From: an uncultured Flavobacteriales bacterium
GTDB lineage: Bacteria > Bacteroidota > Bacteroidia > Flavobacteriales_D > Parvicellaceae
Direction: 5' to 3'
DNA: 52,994 bases
Assembly: GCA_943787725.1 (NCBI GenBank)
Contig: CALSNM010000002.1
Span: 1 to 52,994 of the forward strand
Position numbers and translations under genes: made by a program. The notes below the pieces were generated by a model that was not told the DNA's origin, did not search any database, and saw nothing but the letters and a program-made list of their open reading frames with translations. This document shows, piece by piece, positions 35,135 through 42,729 of the stretch (positions are counted from its first letter, which is position 1; every line of letters begins with the position of its first letter).

Positions 35135-36697
35135 CTATTTTTCTGCTTTATTGGAAGAATGGAATAAGAAAAAACTATTGAAAAAGGCAAACAAAGTCAC
35201 ACCTGCCTGTGTTTCTAAGGTATCATCACCTAAAAAGCTTAGTAAGCTAATTACTAAAAAAACCCCATACATATAGTTGTCTTTTGCTATCTTTATGATA
35301 GGATAGATAAATGAAATAAGCCAAATTAATATTCCAACCAAACCAAATGCTATAAAAAAAGTTAGAAGCTGGTTATGTCCTCTTTTTCTATTTTCAGGAG
35401 CGAGCCGAGAGTTTAACTCTATGTACTTTTCCTCAAAGGCATTTGGAACATCACCCGTTCCTACACCCAGCCATAAGTTATCTTTTACAATAGATATACC
35501 AGCGCTTGAGAAAATGAGCCGCTGTGTAATAGAATGTCCATTCGAACTAAACCCGCTCTCCTTATTTTTGAATTCAAAAAAGATTTGATATAATCTTTTA
35601 TTGATACTTGACAATTTAATACAGCTAGTAATACCCATTTCAATTTCAGATACTTCTTCGTCAGTAAGTTCTAAAACCCCTTGTTTATCTTTCCTGTCGC
35701 CCTTTGAAGTAATATAGCGATAGATAGTTGCGGAAATTGGTTGACCTTTTTTATCAAGAGAATCAAAGTGACAATCACTTTTCATATTCCATGTTTGTTC
35801 GACTTCATTTGGACAAACATAAAGCCATAAATAATATCCATTTTCGGTAACTAAACTGGTTGTATCGTGAATATATAATTCTCCTGCCGGTGTATGAGTG
35901 TCTAAAGATTGGAAAACAGCATTGTCGTTGATTTCAGAATATTCATTATAAGAACTCCAAACATATGATAGTACAAAAACGAGAAATCCAAACCCAGCTA
36001 ATGCAGATAGAATTTTAATCTTAATAGAAGAGTGCGCGATTACTAACCATATTACAGAATAGGTAACTACCAAACTTAGCACTACTAGGCCAGTGCCGGA
36101 TAGAATGTAAAGAAAATAACAAAACCATAAACTTATGGCAACAGTCACAAATTGAAACGCTTTTCCTTTGTTAAAGAAATAGTAATTTAATAAAGCTATT
36201 GCTAAACAAATTAATAAACTTAAACGAATATGTGAGATGAAAAAAGAGATATTGCGGACGTCGGTGACATCTTCCTTTATTGGAAAAAACTCCAAATAAG
36301 CACCATAACTTATGAAGGAACTGATTAATAGACCCGCTATAAATACACCTATAATTAACTCAAAAATTCGTTTTGATAATACCGGTATAGATCCAATAAC
36401 AATTGGAAAACTTAAAAGTGGAAGTTTCCTTACTATATCATGAAAGGCGTAGTCATAATTTGTAGTGTTAAAAAGCCAAATTAGATGCACAAGAAAACCC
36501 AATGCTAAAATTAATGGCGCGTAACTTAATGTCTTTATCCTTTGCCATTTAGCTAAATAATTACCCTCCAAAACCCAGGCCGCAGCAAGAATTATTGAAG
36601 AAATGCTCATCAAAAATTTTCCAGTAGAAAGACCAACTACCAACAATAGTAATGCAAATATGTAAATCTTGGTATAAGGGAGGTACTTACTAAACAC
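35135..36697 (-). CDS. O-antigen ligase/polymerase-like membrane protein
   Basis: 520-residue inner-membrane protein with about 11 hydrophobic helices and a large periplasmic loop (about residues 250-400). The diagnostic Wzy_C-type stretch GVGTGDVPNAFEEKY, then ENRKRGHNQLLTFFIAFG, is present; the conserved Arg and His of this loop act in glycan transfer in the family. It would attach or polymerise surface polysaccharide. It starts 2 bases after the processing-peptidase gene, so the two are probably cotranscribed. Confidence 0.82.
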   Translation of the reverse strand: MFSKYLPYTKIYIFALLLLVVGLSTGKFLMSISSIILAAAWVLEGNYLAKWQRIKTLSYAPLILALGFLVHLIWLFNTTNYDYAFHDIVRKLPLLSFPIVIGSIPVLSKRIFELIIGVFIAGLLISSFISYGAYLEFFPIKEDVTDVRNISFFISHIRLSLLICLAIALLNYYFFNKGKAFQFVTVAISLWFCYFLYILSGTGLVVLSLVVTYSVIWLVIAHSSIKIKILSALAGFGFLVFVLSYVWSSYNEYSEINDNAVFQSLDTHTPAGELYIHDTTSLVTENGYYLWLYVCPNEVEQTWNMKSDCHFDSLDKKGQPISATIYRYITSKGDRKDKQGVLELTDEEVSEIEMGITSCIKLSSINKRLYQIFFEFKNKESGFSSNGHSITQRLIFSSAGISIVKDNLWLGVGTGDVPNAFEEKYIELNSRLAPENRKRGHNQLLTFFIAFGLVGILIWLISFIYPIIKIAKDNYMYGVFLVISLLSFLGDDTLETQAGVTLFAFFNSFFLFHSSNKAEK

Positions 36698-36699
36698 TT

Positions 36700-38376
36700 T
36701 TATTTGGATTCTCCCGATAAAATACTTTTAAAGCGTATCTGGTTTTTTAAAACCTCTTTTGCCTCTTTCATATATGGGTCATTCTTAAGCGAAGCTTCCA
36801 CCCGTCCATTTTGGTAATAATAACGCGAGACAATTTCATTTTCAAGCAGCTCAATAATTTCATCTTTATACCTGACCATGTCATCCTTAAGGCTTGGTTT
36901 CAATTTTGCAAAAAGAGCATCAAATTCCATTTCAGAATCGTCATAGTACTTTTCTTCCATGGCGACCTCTTTCAGCTCTTGCAGCATCTCCTCAGAGTCC
37001 ATTGTATATTCAACTTCTTTATCTCCTAAGTAAGCAATAAAATTATTGTAATCGATTGTTGAAAGTGAAAACGTCCTTGCTGACTCGATTTCTGGATGGT
37101 TTCGTTTATACTCTGTTACATAATTAAAAATGTAATTCTTCAAAACAAGAACGGAAGTAAGCTTGCTATACACAGCAGGTTCTATTTTAATTTCAGGCTC
37201 AACTCCACGACCATCTTTTACCTCTCTACCATTTTTTGTTGTAAAGGTTTTTATCAAACTATCTGCAACTTCAGAAACAGAACCCTTGTCGTCTCTGTTT
37301 GCATAATCTAATTTTTGAATACATCTGCCACTTGGAGTATAATATTTGGCAATTGTTAGCTTTACCTTACTCCCAAAATTTAAATCTTTGGTTTGCTGAA
37401 CTAGTCCTTTGCCATAAGTTGTCATTCCAATTATTACCGCACGATCCAAATCTTGTAAACTTCCAGAGACAATTTCACTTGCTGAAGCAGAATAACCATC
37501 AACCAAAACAACTATAGGCATTTTTTCATCAAACGGAGTGTTAAGTGTTTTATAGTCTTTATTCAAATCTGTTAACCTCCCTTTAGTGGAAACAACGGTA
37601 TTCCCTTTGCCAATAAAGAAATTTACAATATTGACAGATTCATGTAAGAGACCTCCACCATTTCCCCTGAGGTCGAATACCAGTTTTTTCATTCCACTAC
37701 TATCTTTTAAATATTTCAACGCTTCAAGAACTTCTCTGCTGGCTGTACTTGTAAATGAGTTTAACTTCACGTAACCAATTTCTTCATCAATCATTCCGAA
37801 GTAAGGAACAGAAGGAATTTTTATAACCTCTCTCGTAATTGTTGTTTCACTCGCAACACCCTGCCTTTCATATTTAACCTTCAGAATAGTTCCTGCTCCA
37901 CCTTTTAAAATAGCACTCATTTCTTTTGTGGTTTTTCCAGCTACTGATTTACCATCAATCTCCAATAAAATATCGCCAGCAATAATTCCTGCTTTATCAG
38001 TTGGAGACCCTTCATAAGGTTCCGAAATTACAACATAGGAATCTTGCGTTTTTATCATTGCACCAATTCCTCCATATTGTCCAGTAGTCATAAACCGATA
38101 ATCCTCTATATCACTTTCTGGTATATATACAGTGTAAGGATCTAGGGATCGAAGCATAGCGTCAATAGCTTTTTTCATCAAGTTTCCTGGCTCTGGCTCA
38201 TCAACATAAAACGTATTGATGTTATCGTAAACCGATGTCATTATTCGAATGTTCTTAGTTATTTCGAAATAATTATCATCATTTTTATTAGAAATTAATG
38301 TTGACGTAACAGTAGTTGCGCTGATGAAAATTGCTGCTATTAGAACAATATAAATTGATTTTTTGGTTAGGAACAT
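36700..38376 (-). CDS. S41 C-terminal processing peptidase
   Basis: 558-residue exported serine protease of the CtpA/Prc type. It has an N-terminal membrane anchor or signal (about 8-28), a PDZ domain (about 95-180, GIGAMIKTQDSYVVISEPYE, AGIIAGDILLEIDG) and the S41 catalytic domain. The Ser/Lys dyad lies in DGYSASASEIVSGSLQD (296-301) and K323 of TYGKGLVQ. An additional C-terminal helical region (about 410-558) is usual in Bacteroidota members. It trims C termini of envelope proteins. It stands between rnpA and the O-antigen ligase, order rnpA, S41, ligase. Confidence 0.93.
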   Translation of the reverse strand: MFLTKKSIYIVLIAAIFISATTVTSTLISNKNDDNYFEITKNIRIMTSVYDNINTFYVDEPEPGNLMKKAIDAMLRSLDPYTVYIPESDIEDYRFMTTGQYGGIGAMIKTQDSYVVISEPYEGSPTDKAGIIAGDILLEIDGKSVAGKTTKEMSAILKGGAGTILKVKYERQGVASETTITREVIKIPSVPYFGMIDEEIGYVKLNSFTSTASREVLEALKYLKDSSGMKKLVFDLRGNGGGLLHESVNIVNFFIGKGNTVVSTKGRLTDLNKDYKTLNTPFDEKMPIVVLVDGYSASASEIVSGSLQDLDRAVIIGMTTYGKGLVQQTKDLNFGSKVKLTIAKYYTPSGRCIQKLDYANRDDKGSVSEVADSLIKTFTTKNGREVKDGRGVEPEIKIEPAVYSKLTSVLVLKNYIFNYVTEYKRNHPEIESARTFSLSTIDYNNFIAYLGDKEVEYTMDSEEMLQELKEVAMEEKYYDDSEMEFDALFAKLKPSLKDDMVRYKDEIIELLENEIVSRYYYQNGRVEASLKNDPYMKEAKEVLKNQIRFKSILSGESK

Positions 38377-38381
38377 AGACT

Positions 38382-38762
38382 CTATTTATCTGTAATCTCT
38401 TTCGTTAAACGGTTTAAAAGTAAGTTTATTTTATCATCCACTATTTCGGACTGAGGAATATCTTTTCCTAGATATATTAAAAACAAAGAAACACGCAGAT
38501 TTTTATTTTCTGCAGCCTTTTGGACTTGATGCTTATATTTTCGATATGCCTCTCTTAATTGTCTTTTTATTTGATTTCTATCAACTGCTCTTTTAAATTT
38601 TCTTTTTGGAACGGAAAAAACCACTTTTAAGCCGGTTTCTCCAACCTCCTTTATCCAGACAACCTTAAAAGGGTAATCATTCAAATGTTTTCCTTTATCA
38701 TAAATCTGCGATATAGCAACATTATTAGTTAATCTATCTGATTTAGATAAGGTGTTTTTCAT
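38382..38762 (-). CDS. rnpA: Ribonuclease P protein component
   Basis: 126-residue basic protein subunit of RNase P, which matures tRNA 5' ends. The signature R62-N63-x-x-K66-R67 (DRNQIKRQLREAYR) and FSVPKRKFKRAV are intact. It lies 5 bases before the S41 peptidase gene. It is not next to rpmH or dnaA here; linkage with an S41 peptidase and hemD is a common arrangement in Flavobacteriia. A terminator upstream isolates it from hemD, so it needs its own promoter. Confidence 0.95.
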   Translation of the reverse strand: MKNTLSKSDRLTNNVAISQIYDKGKHLNDYPFKVVWIKEVGETGLKVVFSVPKRKFKRAVDRNQIKRQLREAYRKYKHQVQKAAENKNLRVSLFLIYLGKDIPQSEIVDDKINLLLNRLTKEITDK

Positions 38763-38776
38763 GGAAATATCTAATT

Positions 38777-38808
38777 AAAACAAAATAAGGCCGACTAAAG
38801 TCGACCTT
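38777..38808 (-). terminator. Rho-independent terminator after hemD
   Basis: On the minus strand AAGGTCGAC, loop TTTA, GTCGGCCTT (38808 to 38787), followed by a T-rich tail. The one non-Watson-Crick pair is a U-G wobble on this strand but an A-C mismatch on the other, which assigns the terminator to the minus strand. Confidence 0.7.
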
Positions 38809-38836
38809 ATAAATATACGTACGACACGTAACAAAA

Positions 38837-39616
38837 TTATTTTTTTGCTTTTAAATATTGCTCAATAGCCATTGTCATTGAAGGAGCATTTGAACTCGGT
38901 GCTTGAACATCAATTCTAAACCCTGCCTCTTCTACAGCTTTGGCCGTAGTAGGTCCAAAAACAGCTATTTTTGTTCCGTTTTGGGTAAATCCTGGAAAGT
39001 TTTTAATCAAAGATTGAATTCCTGATGGACTATAAAACACCAGCATATCATATTTAACGGCAGATAAGTCAGATAGATCACTGCAAACAGTTTTATAAAG
39101 AGTGGCATTCTTAAACTCTATACCGAATTTTGCTAATTGCTCCGGAATTACTTTTCGTTGTATGTCAGAACAGGGAACTATAAAGTTTTCTTTTTTGTGT
39201 TTCTTTAGTACATCCCCCAAATCTGCGGTTGTCTGTTTCCCAAAAAAGATTTTTCTTTTACGATAAACAACATAATTCTGCAGATAATAGGCAACCGCCT
39301 CGGAAATGCAAAAGTATTTCATGTCATCAGGAACTGTATATCGCATCTCCTTAGCCATTCTAAAATAATGATCTACAGCCATGCGAGAAGTTAGGATTAC
39401 CCCCGTAAAATCCGAAAGAAGAATACGTTCTTTCCTAAATTCTTGCGCGTCAACACCTTCTACATGAATAAAAGAGCGATAATCAATTTGTACGTGATAT
39501 TTACCTGCCAAATCAGAAAATGGATTCTTCCCGGTTTTTGGTTCCGGCTGAGAAACTAGAATAGTTTTAACTCCCACAATTAATTCGTTTTTAGTTAAAC
39601 TTTCAAAATTTGCCAA
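38837..39616 (-). CDS. hemD: Uroporphyrinogen-III synthase
   Basis: 259-residue cytosolic enzyme that closes and inverts ring D of hydroxymethylbilane to form uroporphyrinogen III for haem. Recognisable features are DFTGVILTSRMAVDHYF, NFIVPCSDIQRKVIPEQL, LVFYSPSGIQSL and AVFGPTTAKAVEEAGF. HemD is poorly conserved, but this pattern and the linkage with DUF4271 upstream (14-base overlap) are characteristic for Bacteroidota. No other haem gene is in the window. Confidence 0.85.
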   Translation of the reverse strand: MANFESLTKNELIVGVKTILVSQPEPKTGKNPFSDLAGKYHVQIDYRSFIHVEGVDAQEFRKERILLSDFTGVILTSRMAVDHYFRMAKEMRYTVPDDMKYFCISEAVAYYLQNYVVYRKRKIFFGKQTTADLGDVLKKHKKENFIVPCSDIQRKVIPEQLAKFGIEFKNATLYKTVCSDLSDLSAVKYDMLVFYSPSGIQSLIKNFPGFTQNGTKIAVFGPTTAKAVEEAGFRIDVQAPSSNAPSMTMAIEQYLKAKK

Positions 39617-40304
39617 CCAATAGTAGAAAAGCTACGACTAGAGGCATTATTTCGAGGGTGCAAAGGTATAAAATAATGTAATACCACGAAATTTTAATAC
39701 CTAAGCTTTGTCGAATACTCTGGAACAGCCTAATAATGTAGGATATAGTTAATAAAAAAACACAATACACCTCTCCAATATTTTGGGTTTTCAGATGTAA
39801 TAGTTGTAAATTTATATTGGTATAGGAGGGGAAAAACAAAATTGCAATTATTCCGGGGAGTAACAAGATCCCTATTATTTGGTAATATCTAAAATTATAA
39901 CTTTTAGCTTTTTCTAGCAAATCATCAGCTTCTGAAATACCTTTAACTAACCTAATGATTGCAAACTTTAAGCATAACAATAAAAATACTCCTCCAACCA
40001 CTAATCCATAAAGAAAATAAGGCTCTATTGGTCCAGTTACTTTAATTAATAGCTTGTAAATAAGAACAGAAATTACAATAATCGAATTGAGCACCAAAGC
40101 AATTGACAACCGAGAGGACAAACCGTGAGCTCCTTTATAATCTTGATTAGAGAGGGAAAAAGAAAAACATTGGCGAAAAGCATTAGCAATAACTCCAACT
40201 TGCATATGTCTAATTATAGCATAGGAAACTAGAACTATTAGAAGAGGAACCAGCATCCATTCTATAGTGGAAATTTTATCTATGGGAATTCCCGTTTGAT
40301 TCAT
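39603..40304 (-). CDS. DUF4271 membrane protein
   Basis: 233-residue inner-membrane protein with about six helices. I start at ATG 40304 (MNQTGIPIDKISTIEW); the open frame continues to 40388 but the extra residues look non-native. The sequence QCFSFSLSNQDYKGA followed by hydrophobic helices matches the DUF4271 family, restricted to Bacteroidota and almost always found beside hemD. Function unknown; a role linked to haem or porphyrin transport is only suggested by neighbourhood. Confidence 0.78.
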   Translation of the reverse strand: MNQTGIPIDKISTIEWMLVPLLIVLVSYAIIRHMQVGVIANAFRQCFSFSLSNQDYKGAHGLSSRLSIALVLNSIIVISVLIYKLLIKVTGPIEPYFLYGLVVGGVFLLLCLKFAIIRLVKGISEADDLLEKAKSYNFRYYQIIGILLLPGIIAILFFPSYTNINLQLLHLKTQNIGEVYCVFLLTISYIIRLFQSIRQSLGIKISWYYIILYLCTLEIMPLVVAFLLLVGKF

Positions 40305-40423
40305 TTTCGAATACAAAAGTAAATTAATCCCCTCACACACAAGGTTAATTGACTCTGTTTTTATCCGAATAAAAAAAATAGTCAACACAATCGTTTTAAA
40401 AAATCAAACCTATTAAATAATCG

Positions 40424-41017
40424 TTATCTGCTAAAATCAGCAGTCCAGCAGCGTGGTTTCTTAGAGCCTGGAATATGGATATATCCAATTCCTACCAAAC
40501 GATGGTCAGGATTAAACATATTTTTACAATGAGGCGGAGAATTAAGCCAAGATGTGAATACTTCTTCTCCATTAGCTGCGCCGTAATTACAATTCTCTAA
40601 TACATCTGCAGAAACTTTCCAAACCTTATTTTTAGATTCGTGCTTCAAAAAGTTTTTAGTTCTGGTATGGACATCACACACAAACTCCAAACTATCTGTA
40701 ATTATGTTTCTATCATATGTATCGTGACCAAAATAATTTTGAGTACCCATATCGTAAGAATGATATCTCGCAGCTCTTGAAAGATCTTTGTCTATCATCA
40801 GCGGCTCCAGGAGAGAGTCTTTCCTAGCTTTATTTAAAATAATCAGAAATTGCCTTTCGTTCATCAGACTGCTGCTTGGAACATTTTCAATACCAATAGC
40901 AACCCCAAAAAATTTATGGCTTTTTCTTGTATAGAAAGAACAAACAAATGAAGAAAGCGAAAAGAAAGTTATAATAGAAAATACAAGAATAGTAGAATTT
41001 TTTTGTGGGAAAATCAT
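40424..41017 (-). CDS. CAP-domain secreted protein
   Basis: 197-residue exported protein; hydrophobic signal segment about 8-28. CAP/SCP-family motifs: FLIILNKARKDSLLEPLMID, AARYHSYDMGTQNYFGHDTY, ENCNYGAANGEEVFTSWLNS and PPHCKNMFNPDHRLVGIGY. The two His and Glu residues of the CAP cavity are present. Bacterial CAP proteins are secreted and of largely unknown role. It is an intact relative of the frameshifted CAP gene at 20605-21256. It stands alone. Confidence 0.85.
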   Translation of the reverse strand: MIFPQKNSTILVFSIITFFSLSSFVCSFYTRKSHKFFGVAIGIENVPSSSLMNERQFLIILNKARKDSLLEPLMIDKDLSRAARYHSYDMGTQNYFGHDTYDRNIITDSLEFVCDVHTRTKNFLKHESKNKVWKVSADVLENCNYGAANGEEVFTSWLNSPPHCKNMFNPDHRLVGIGYIHIPGSKKPRCWTADFSR

Positions 41018-41328
41018 AGCTTAGGTTTTAGATTAATTATTTGACCGTAATGATTTTCTATAGGCTTTTGTTTATCAATGTAATGCATCAATACTAAAAA
41101 GGCACATTTTATATATTTTTATCTAGCCGTATGACGGCATTGAAGATGTTTCTTCATAAAACCAGAAATTCACATTCATTCTCCTAATATTAAGAGTGAA
41201 AAACACGGAAACGCTCTAATAAAGTAAACAGGGAATTTATCTTATCCAGAAGATCTGACTTTCATAGTCCTTGGCGCACAGCAGCAGATTGATAAATTCG
41301 AAAAAAATATAGGGATTTTGACATCAAG
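41018..41328. other. Intergenic region upstream of CAP gene
   Basis: About 310 bases with no convincing frame. A small hairpin GCCGT-ATG-ACGGC (41126-41138) has no T run and is of unknown meaning. The 5' leader and promoter of the minus-strand CAP gene must lie here, but I find no exact TAnnTTTG. Confidence 0.4.
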
Positions 41329-41363
41329 CAAAAAAAGCCGCTAGAGTCTAGCGGCTTTTTTTG
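41329..41363 (-). terminator. Bidirectional rho-independent terminator
   Basis: AGCCGCTAG, loop AGT, CTAGCGGCT (41336-41356), nine perfect pairs, flanked by a run of A on the left and T on the right, so it works on both strands. It lies 17 bases past the stop of the minus-strand YceI-like gene and most likely ends that transcript. Confidence 0.85.
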
Positions 41364-41379
41364 TTTTGTACGAAGACTT

Positions 41380-42064
41380 TTATTCGCAATCTGATTTGAA
41401 ATCTGCAAACACTTCAATTTCTACATCTGGCCATAAAACACTAACCCCATCCTTTCCTGTATGAACTGCGGTGCAAACTCCATTCAATGAATCCAGTGAT
41501 GGCTTAGCGTTCCAATCATTAACGTTGATAGCGGTAGACAGCTTTAAACGGTTTTCCGATGTTGCTTTCCAATCCAGAGGCAATTTCTTTTTCAACACCA
41601 TTCATTGTCAATGTAATAGCTCCAGATCCATCATCATTTAAAGAAACAACCTTTCCAGAAATTGTTGCAGTATTTACCATTGTTCCAAAGAAACTATCTG
41701 ATATTTTATAGTCCCTTTCTGTATTGTTAGAATTTACAGAACCAGTAAGAATATCAAACTGAGCAGTTGCTGCCGCTCCAGCCATTGTTTGGTTGTTAAT
41801 CACTCCACTGACAATAACGGTATCAAATGTTCCTCCAACACCTACTTTATCGCTCAACTTAAAAGCAGTCCAGTTTACCACAACACTCTTTTCATCTAGG
41901 GTTAGTAGACATGTGTCTTTAGCAATTACATTTGAGTCATCCGCGAGTTTTTTTGATAGCTCGTTCCCTATTTCATCTAAGTTTTCTGCTGTTTCATCTT
42001 CACTACAGGCTACAAAAAGTAGTAATGATGAAATAATTCCTGTGTAAATAATATACTTTTTCAT
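41380..42064 (-). CDS. YceI-like lipoprotein, frameshifted as assembled
   Basis: Lipoprotein with signal ending in FVAC and a YceI/lipocalin-like domain: VVVNWTAFKLSDKVGVGGTF, FGTMVNTATISGKV and ITLTMNGVEKE. The first frame continues into unrelated residues and stops near 41519. The second frame gives LPLDWKATSENRLKLST, then INVNDWNAKPSLDSLNGVC and DVEIEVFADFKSDCE, the expected C-terminal half. The switch is at a run of five A on the minus strand (plus 41588-41592); with four, the joint reads VEKKLPLDW. The complete protein would be about 227 residues. YceI-type domains bind isoprenoid chains; the ligand here is unknown. Confidence 0.78.
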
Positions 42065-42082
42065 TTTATTGAGTTATTGGTT

Positions 42083-42595
42083 TTATTCAAAATTTACAAG
42101 AACACGGTTTTTCTCTACCGTATCCCCTTTATTTATATTTACTGATTTTATAACACCATCAGTTGGAGATTTAAGCATATTTTCCATTTTCATTGCTTCC
42201 AACACTACAAGAGGATCATCCTTTACAACAGAATCGCCAACACTAACAACTATATCCACAACTACTCCAGGCATAGGAGCTTTTAACTCGTTAACTTTTT
42301 TAGTTGATGCAGCATCCATTCCTAACGATTGAAGAAGCACATCATATTCATCTGTCAGCTTTACCTCAAATCGATCTCCATCAATTTTTATTGTAATTGT
42401 TTTATTTTCAGAATCAATAGCAAGCAATCGAGCGATATGCTTTTTACCATCTCTTGAAATTAATAACTCATTGTCATGTTGCTGTATAATCTCAATTTCA
42501 AACTTCTCGCTGCTTATATTTACGTTCAACGCGTTCTTTCCCTCAGGGCTAAACTCCACAGAAGCATTATTGTTGATTTTGGCAGTGACTTTCAT
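42083..42595 (-). CDS. Biotin/lipoyl carrier protein (acyl-CoA carboxylase BCCP)
   Basis: 170-residue carrier. The C-terminal biotinyl domain (about 100-170) has APMPGVVVDIVV and the biotinylation motif EAMKM with K136, followed by SPTDGVIKSVNI. The N-terminal 95 residues are a strand-rich segment seen in single-subunit BCCPs of propionyl- or acetyl-CoA carboxylases. The biotin carboxylase and carboxyltransferase genes are not in the window. It lies 18 bases upstream of the YceI-like gene. Confidence 0.9.
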   Translation of the reverse strand: MKVTAKINNNASVEFSPEGKNALNVNISSEKFEIEIIQQHDNELLISRDGKKHIARLLAIDSENKTITIKIDGDRFEVKLTDEYDVLLQSLGMDAASTKKVNELKAPMPGVVVDIVVSVGDSVVKDDPLVVLEAMKMENMLKSPTDGVIKSVNINKGDTVEKNRVLVNFE

Positions 42596-42729
42596 TCAAA
42601 TAATATTTGGTGTACCAAAAGTACCGAAAATCTATCGCTAAACAAACAATTATACCAGACATACACAATTCATTAGCTGATTACCAAATAATGACCATAT
42701 TTGCACTTAATAAAATTATTCAAATAATT

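Noticed and set aside
41126..41138. GCCGT-ATG-ACGGC hairpin as a terminator or small RNA
   Set aside because: Five-base stem, no T run and no adjacent promoter; kept only as a note.
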